NCBI GenBank assembly: GCA_030731635.1
Contig: JANQTR010000093.1
Span: forward strand, 1-18,309
DNA: 18,309 nt
Reading direction: 5' to 3'
From: Erythrobacter sp.
GTDB taxonomy: Bacteria > Pseudomonadota > Alphaproteobacteria > Sphingomonadales > Sphingomonadaceae
A program made the translations under genes and the position numbers. Shown here one piece after another: positions 14,475-18,309 of this stretch. Numbering within the stretch: the stretch's first letter is position 1; every line of letters starts with the position of its first letter. The notes below the pieces were generated by a model. The model did not search any database, was not told the DNA's origin, and was given only the letters and a program-made list of their open reading frames with translations.

Positions 14475-14912
14475 TCAGACCATACCTGTGGTCGTGGGCG
14501 TTGGGCGCGGGGTTGGGATCGCAGTGGATGTCGAGCGGGCATAAAGCGTTCCATCCTCGCCCAGCAATTCGCCTTCGAGGAAGATCACGCGCCGCCCGGC
14601 CCTGACCACCCGGCCCTTGCCGATCAGCGCCCCTTCGGGGATCAGACGGATCAAGCTCATTGAGAGTTCGAGGTTGAGCGGGGCCATCTCGCCACCGGTC
14701 GATGCGACATAGGCATAGCCCATGACATCATCGAGATAGCCCGCCACCAAGCCCCCCTGAACGCCGCCGCGCCAGGTGGTCATTTCACGCTTCACAGTAA
14801 AGCGCATGGTCGCGGTCTGGGTGCCCTCATCCCAACCGATGAATTCCGAGCCGAGCAGCGCCGTATGCGGCGACTGCCCGGCATCGTCAGGGTAAAAAGC
14901 CGCTTCGCTCAC
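14475..14912 (-). CDS. PaaI-type hotdog-fold thioesterase
   Basis: This 145-residue protein has the single hotdog domain of small acyl-CoA thioesterases. The central helix motif WRGGVQGGLVAGYLDDVMGYA corresponds to the usual HGG...D region; Gln stands where many members have His, a variant also seen in other members as far as I recall. Later strands (MAPLNLELSMSLIRLIP, GKGRVVRAGRRVIFLEGEL) complete the fold. The C-terminus is a Thr/Pro-rich tail (IPTPRPTPTTTGMV). It starts with GTG in a GTGA overlap with the infB stop and is followed 2 bases later by rbfA, so it is embedded in the translation operon. Substrate unknown; phenylacetyl-CoA genes are absent. Confidence 0.88.
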   Translation of the reverse strand: MSEAAFYPDDAGQSPHTALLGSEFIGWDEGTQTATMRFTVKREMTTWRGGVQGGLVAGYLDDVMGYAYVASTGGEMAPLNLELSMSLIRLIPEGALIGKGRVVRAGRRVIFLEGELLGEDGTLYARSTSTAIPTPRPTPTTTGMV

Positions 14913-17494
14913 AATGTGCGCTCACGCTCCTCGACCGAGAACACTTCGAGGTTGTCACCCGGCTTGATGTCGTTGGTATCTTCCAGAACCACGCCGCATT
15001 CGAGCCCGGCGCGCACTTCGTCGACATCGTCCTTGAACCGCCGCAGCGATCCGATTTTGGTCGCTGAAACGATAACATCGGCGCGGGTGAGACGCGCGAA
15101 CAGGCCCTTGCGAATAACCCCTTCGAGCACCAACAGACCAGCCGCCTTGTCCTTCTTGCCTGCCGGGAACACCTGCTTGACTTCGGCCCGGCCAACAACG
15201 GTTTCGATCCGTTCCGGCCCAAGCTCGCCCGCCATTTCCTTGGCGATAGCATCGGTCAAGTGGTAGATAACATCGTAATACATCATCCGCACATTGTCGC
15301 GCTTCAACAAATCACGCGCCTTGGCATTGGGACGCACATTGAAGCCGATGATCGGTGCTTTCGATGCGCCGGCCAGCATCACATCGCTTTCAGTAATTGC
15401 GCCGACACCGGCATTGAGCACGCGCACCTTGATCTCGTCGTTCGAGAGGTTGTGGAGCGCGTTGACGATCGCTTCGACGCTGCCTTGCACATCGGCCTTC
15501 ACCACCACCGGGAATTCGATGACGCTGGACGACAGGCTGCTGAACATCGTGTCGAAATTGGTCGGGGCCAGCGCCGTACGCTTTTCCGTTGCAGTTTCCT
15601 GACGATACTTGGCGACTTCGCGGGCACGTTGTTCGTTTTCGACCACGGAGAGATTGTCACCGGCTGATGGCACGCCGGTCAGACCCAGCACCTCGACCGG
15701 CATCGACGGCCCGGCTTCCTGCAATTGCTGACCCTTGTCATCGACAATCGCGCGCACCTTGCCGCTTTGTGTGCCTACCACGAAGTTGTCGCCGCGCTTC
15801 AGCGTGCCGCGCGTCACCAACACAGTCGCAACCGGGCCGCGGCCCTTGTCGAGCTGCGCTTCGATCACGGTGGCTTCGGCATCGCGGTCCGGCCGCGCTT
15901 TCAGCTCAAGCAATTCAGCCTGCAAACCGATGGCTTCAAGCAGCTTATCAAGCCCAGCCCCGGTCTTAGCCGAAAGTTCCACGTCCTGCACATCGCCCGA
16001 CATCGCCTCGACCACGATTTCGTGTTCGAGCAGCCGCTCGCGCACCTTTTGCGGGTTGGCTTCGGGTTTGTCGCACTTGTTGATCGCCACGATCATCGGC
16101 ACGCCAGCAGCCTTGGTGTGTTTGATCGCTTCGATCGTCTGCGGCATGATCCCGTCATCGGCGGCAACCACCAGAATGACGATATCCGTGACATTGGCCC
16201 CGCGCATCCGCATTTCACTGAAAGCAGCGTGGCCAGGGGTATCAAGGAAGGTGATCTTCTGTCCGCCCTTGGTGGTAATCTGATAAGCGCCGATATGCTG
16301 GGTGATGCCGCCGGCCTCGCCCTTCACCACATCCGTGCCGCGCAGCGCGTCGAGCAGACTGGTCTTGCCGTGATCGACATGGCCCATGATCGTCACCACC
16401 GGCGGACGCTCGACCAGCGTATCAGCCGGATCTTCATCACCGGAATTGACGATGTCGACATCGCTCGCCGAAACGCGAGTTATGTTGTGGCCAAATTCCT
16501 CAACCAGCAATTCAGCCGTATCCTGATCGATCGTCTGGTTGACGGTGACCATCATTCCCAGGTTGAACAGCGCCTTCACCAGGTCCGCGCCCTTTTCGGC
16601 CATGCGGTTGGCCAATTCGCCGACAGTGATCGCTTCCGGCACAACCACATCGCGCACTTGCTTCTCACGCGGCTTGGATGGGCCACCCTGACCACGGCGT
16701 TCCTTTTCACGGGCACGCTTCAGCGCTGCAAGGCTGCGGGCACGGCGGCCTTCATCCTCATTCAATGCGCGGGTAACGGTCAGCTTGCCCGAACGGCGCT
16801 TGTCCTTGTCGGCATCGATGGGCGCGGCGCGCTTGTCATCTTTCTTCTTCTTGACCTCGGGCCGCTTGGGCTCGGGGCGCTCCACCGGGGTGAACCGGCG
16901 TGCGGCGGGAGCGGGTTCGGCTTTTGCTGCAGGCGCAACGGCGCCTGCGTCGGCGGGCGTTGCCTCGGCAACTGGCCCGGCATCATCCGCTACGGCTGGC
17001 GCTTGCGCTTCGTCGGCGCTTTGCTGTTCATCCTCGCTTTCAGAACGCTTGTCCTGCGCGCGGTTTTCCTCCGCGCGACGACGTTCTTCCTCTTCGCGTT
17101 CGCGAGCTTCCTGCTCTTCACGCTTGCGCGCTTCTTCGCCGCGCAGCAGCCGCTCTTCCTCAGCTTCAAGCTGGAGGCGCTTGACGCGTTCCTGCGGGGT
17201 TTCGCCCGCAGGCGCTGGGCGTGCGGGGCGCGGCGGCGGAGTAGGCGCTGCACGCGGGGCCTCGGCCACGGGAGCTGGGGCTGGCACCGGCGCTGCCTGC
17301 TCCGGCGCGGCGGTGGGCTGCACCGGGGCGGCGGCCGCATCGCTGCCGGGCTTGCCGAGCACGCGGCGCCGCTTCACCTCAACCACCACCTTGTTAGTGC
17401 GGCCGTGGCTGAAGGTCTGCTTGACCTCAGCGGTATCGACCGACCGTTTGAGGCCGAGGGGCTTACGGGTGCGCTGGTTGTCGTCGTCGCTCAT
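14909..17494 (-). CDS. infB: Translation initiation factor IF-2
   Basis: This 861-residue GTPase delivers fMet-tRNA to the 30S subunit and promotes subunit joining. The first 280 residues are low-complexity: an Ala/Pro-rich part, then a charged coiled coil (about 110-155) full of Glu and Arg. An IF2_N module with VPEAITVGELANRMAEKGAD follows, near residues 275-335. The G domain has GHVDHGKT at 371-378, DTPGHAAF, and NKCD. Domains II, III and the C-terminal fMet-tRNA-binding domain IV follow, ending with LECGVVLEDTNDIKPGD. The ATG has only GAG 4 bases upstream. It lies 8 bases after the ylxR stop, and its own stop overlaps the thioesterase GTG. Confidence 0.99.
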   Translation of the reverse strand: MSDDDNQRTRKPLGLKRSVDTAEVKQTFSHGRTNKVVVEVKRRRVLGKPGSDAAAAPVQPTAAPEQAAPVPAPAPVAEAPRAAPTPPPRPARPAPAGETPQERVKRLQLEAEEERLLRGEEARKREEQEAREREEEERRRAEENRAQDKRSESEDEQQSADEAQAPAVADDAGPVAEATPADAGAVAPAAKAEPAPAARRFTPVERPEPKRPEVKKKKDDKRAAPIDADKDKRRSGKLTVTRALNEDEGRRARSLAALKRAREKERRGQGGPSKPREKQVRDVVVPEAITVGELANRMAEKGADLVKALFNLGMMVTVNQTIDQDTAELLVEEFGHNITRVSASDVDIVNSGDEDPADTLVERPPVVTIMGHVDHGKTSLLDALRGTDVVKGEAGGITQHIGAYQITTKGGQKITFLDTPGHAAFSEMRMRGANVTDIVILVVAADDGIMPQTIEAIKHTKAAGVPMIVAINKCDKPEANPQKVRERLLEHEIVVEAMSGDVQDVELSAKTGAGLDKLLEAIGLQAELLELKARPDRDAEATVIEAQLDKGRGPVATVLVTRGTLKRGDNFVVGTQSGKVRAIVDDKGQQLQEAGPSMPVEVLGLTGVPSAGDNLSVVENEQRAREVAKYRQETATEKRTALAPTNFDTMFSSLSSSVIEFPVVVKADVQGSVEAIVNALHNLSNDEIKVRVLNAGVGAITESDVMLAGASKAPIIGFNVRPNAKARDLLKRDNVRMMYYDVIYHLTDAIAKEMAGELGPERIETVVGRAEVKQVFPAGKKDKAAGLLVLEGVIRKGLFARLTRADVIVSATKIGSLRRFKDDVDEVRAGLECGVVLEDTNDIKPGDNLEVFSVEERERTL

Positions 17495-17502
17495 TTAACT
17501 CG

Positions 17503-18294
17503 TTAATCCTTCACGTATTCATCAAGTGTCGCCGGACCCGATGTGGTCCGGTCGCTCAGGTCGGGTGCGTCCCGGCCGGTATCGTTCATCTTTTGCATCC
17601 CAGGTCCACCAAGGTAGCCTGCCAGCCGGGTGACGGCATGCGCCACCCTCTTTGCCGCGCGCATGTCGCGATGGTGCCCTGCCACGCCGAGGTGGACGAC
17701 ATTCTCGCGGCCCAATGCCACAGACAGCGCCGTGCGGTCCAGAGGCAAGACTTCGCCGCGCATGCCCGAACCTTCGGCATCGCTGCCGACGCGCCATGCC
17801 TGATCGAGCTTGCGCCGCCCATCTTCACTGCTGTCACTGGCGTGGAGCAGGGCAGCAATCCTGCCGCTGCGCGCCTGTTCCTCGATCCGGGCCGAACCGA
17901 GCACGATCTGGCCCGAGCGCAGTTCCAGCCCCAGCCGATCGCACAATTGGCGCGACAAGGCCGCTGCGATCCGATCGGCCAGGTCATCAGGAATGGTCAG
18001 CGATGCGCCTTTGAACGCGCGCATCAGGCCCTTGCGCAAGGTGCCTTCAGCCAGAGCGGTTTCCAGCAACGCGCGCTCAGGCGTAATCCACGCTCCACGC
18101 CCCGGTGCCTTGCCCGCAACATCGGGCAACACCAGCCCATCGGGCGAGATCGCAAGACGCAGCAGATCATCCCGCGCCGAGGTGTCCCCGGAAAGGATAC
18201 AGCGCCGCTCGCTTCCGGGCTCCTTGGCGGCAGCAACCGAAAGCGCAGGCTCAACGATGTCGGACGTCAGGCGCTCATTGGGTGGAGTCCGCAT
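17503..18294 (-). CDS. YlxR (DUF448) plus L7Ae-like RNA-binding protein
   Basis: This 263-residue protein of the nusA-infB operon has two domains. Residues about 29-98 are the YlxR domain: ERRCILSGDTSARDDLLRLA, then APGRGAWITPERALLETAL with the conserved GRGA element and KGLMRAFKG. Residues about 120-235 look like an L7Ae/L30e fold, with GQIVLGSARIEEQARSGRIAA and RTALSVALGRENVVHLGV; such domains bind kink-turn RNA. Single-domain YlxR in Firmicutes has been linked to RNase P regulation; the role of the fusion is not established. The start is supported by AGGAGG (18301-18306), 6 bases upstream of the ATG. It overlaps the probable end of nusA by 20 bases and lies 8 bases before infB. Confidence 0.92.
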   Translation of the reverse strand: MRTPPNERLTSDIVEPALSVAAAKEPGSERRCILSGDTSARDDLLRLAISPDGLVLPDVAGKAPGRGAWITPERALLETALAEGTLRKGLMRAFKGASLTIPDDLADRIAAALSRQLCDRLGLELRSGQIVLGSARIEEQARSGRIAALLHASDSSEDGRRKLDQAWRVGSDAEGSGMRGEVLPLDRTALSVALGRENVVHLGVAGHHRDMRAAKRVAHAVTRLAGYLGGPGMQKMNDTGRDAPDLSDRTTSGPATLDEYVKD

Positions 18295-18309
18295 GGGCGG
18301 CCTCCTCGG
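18275..18309 (-). CDS. nusA: 3' end of nusA (partial)
   Basis: The minus-strand frame from the window edge reads EEAAHADSTQ and then TGA at 18275-18277. An acidic, alanine-rich end is usual for alphaproteobacterial NusA, the transcription elongation and termination factor, and nusA normally precedes ylxR and infB. Only about ten residues are visible, so the identity rests on gene order. It overlaps the ylxR start by 20 bases, and the ylxR ribosome site lies inside this coding end. Confidence 0.6.
   Translation of the reverse strand, partial: EEAAHADSTQ

Noticed and set aside
15725..17506. 593-residue open frame on the plus strand opposite infB
   Set aside because: It is antisense to a certain IF-2 gene. 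Its composition (His, Arg, Phe and Leu stretches) mirrors the complementary codons, and no start signal or family motif is seen.

Overview
The window looks like chromosomal DNA of an alphaproteobacterium, most likely a sphingomonad of the Erythrobacteraceae type. It is GC-rich and carries a GcrA cell-cycle regulator, a DUF481 outer-membrane barrel with a terminal Phe, and a YlxR protein fused to an L7Ae-like domain. Its PNPase ends in an RGG-rich tail and the GLPDFLKD peptide. The genus call is inference; the class call rests mainly on GcrA. I see no insertion sequence, integrase, CRISPR array or prophage block, and no gene-free stretch over 300 bases.

Left part (1-6.7 kb), mixed and accessory genes. 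A tRNA-Ser(CGA) on the minus strand is followed by hspQ, then a glycine-rich repeat protein with a tail-appendage-like C-terminus. Next come an ABC-2 permease without an ATPase (minus), gcrA, a DUF481 barrel gene, a seven-segment membrane diguanylate cyclase, and a spermidine-synthase-like protein (minus). The most interesting regulatory DNA is here. An 8-bp perfect hairpin encloses the strong Shine-Dalgarno of the cyclase gene. A 24-bp inverted repeat containing a GANTC (CcrM/GcrA-type) site precedes the DUF481 gene, immediately downstream of gcrA itself. A palindrome covers the hspQ start codon.

Middle part (6.7-10.5 kb): truB-rpsO and pnp, all on the minus strand. There is a good intrinsic terminator after rpsO and another after pnp, so pnp probably has its own promoter in its 171-base leader region.

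Right part (10.5-18.3 kb). glpD (plus) diverges from truB with 48 bases between them and overlaps tdk (minus) tail to tail by 18 bases. A periplasmic YceI protein (plus) follows; its stop codon directly abuts that of a secreted protein of unknown function (minus). The nusA operon then runs leftward: the nusA 3' end, ylxR/L7Ae, infB, a hotdog thioesterase, rbfA and the secreted protein. Most junctions overlap or are almost touching, which implies translational coupling.

Taken together, the minus-strand genes at 6.8-10.5 and 13.4-18.3 kb form the widely conserved nusA-ylxR-infB-rbfA-truB-rpsO-pnp set for transcription, translation initiation, ribosome maturation and RNA turnover. Here it is split by glpD, tdk and yceI and carries two extra genes. 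I found no clearly new multi-gene system. The best leads are the regulatory structures, the repeat protein, and the unknown secreted protein coupled to rbfA.
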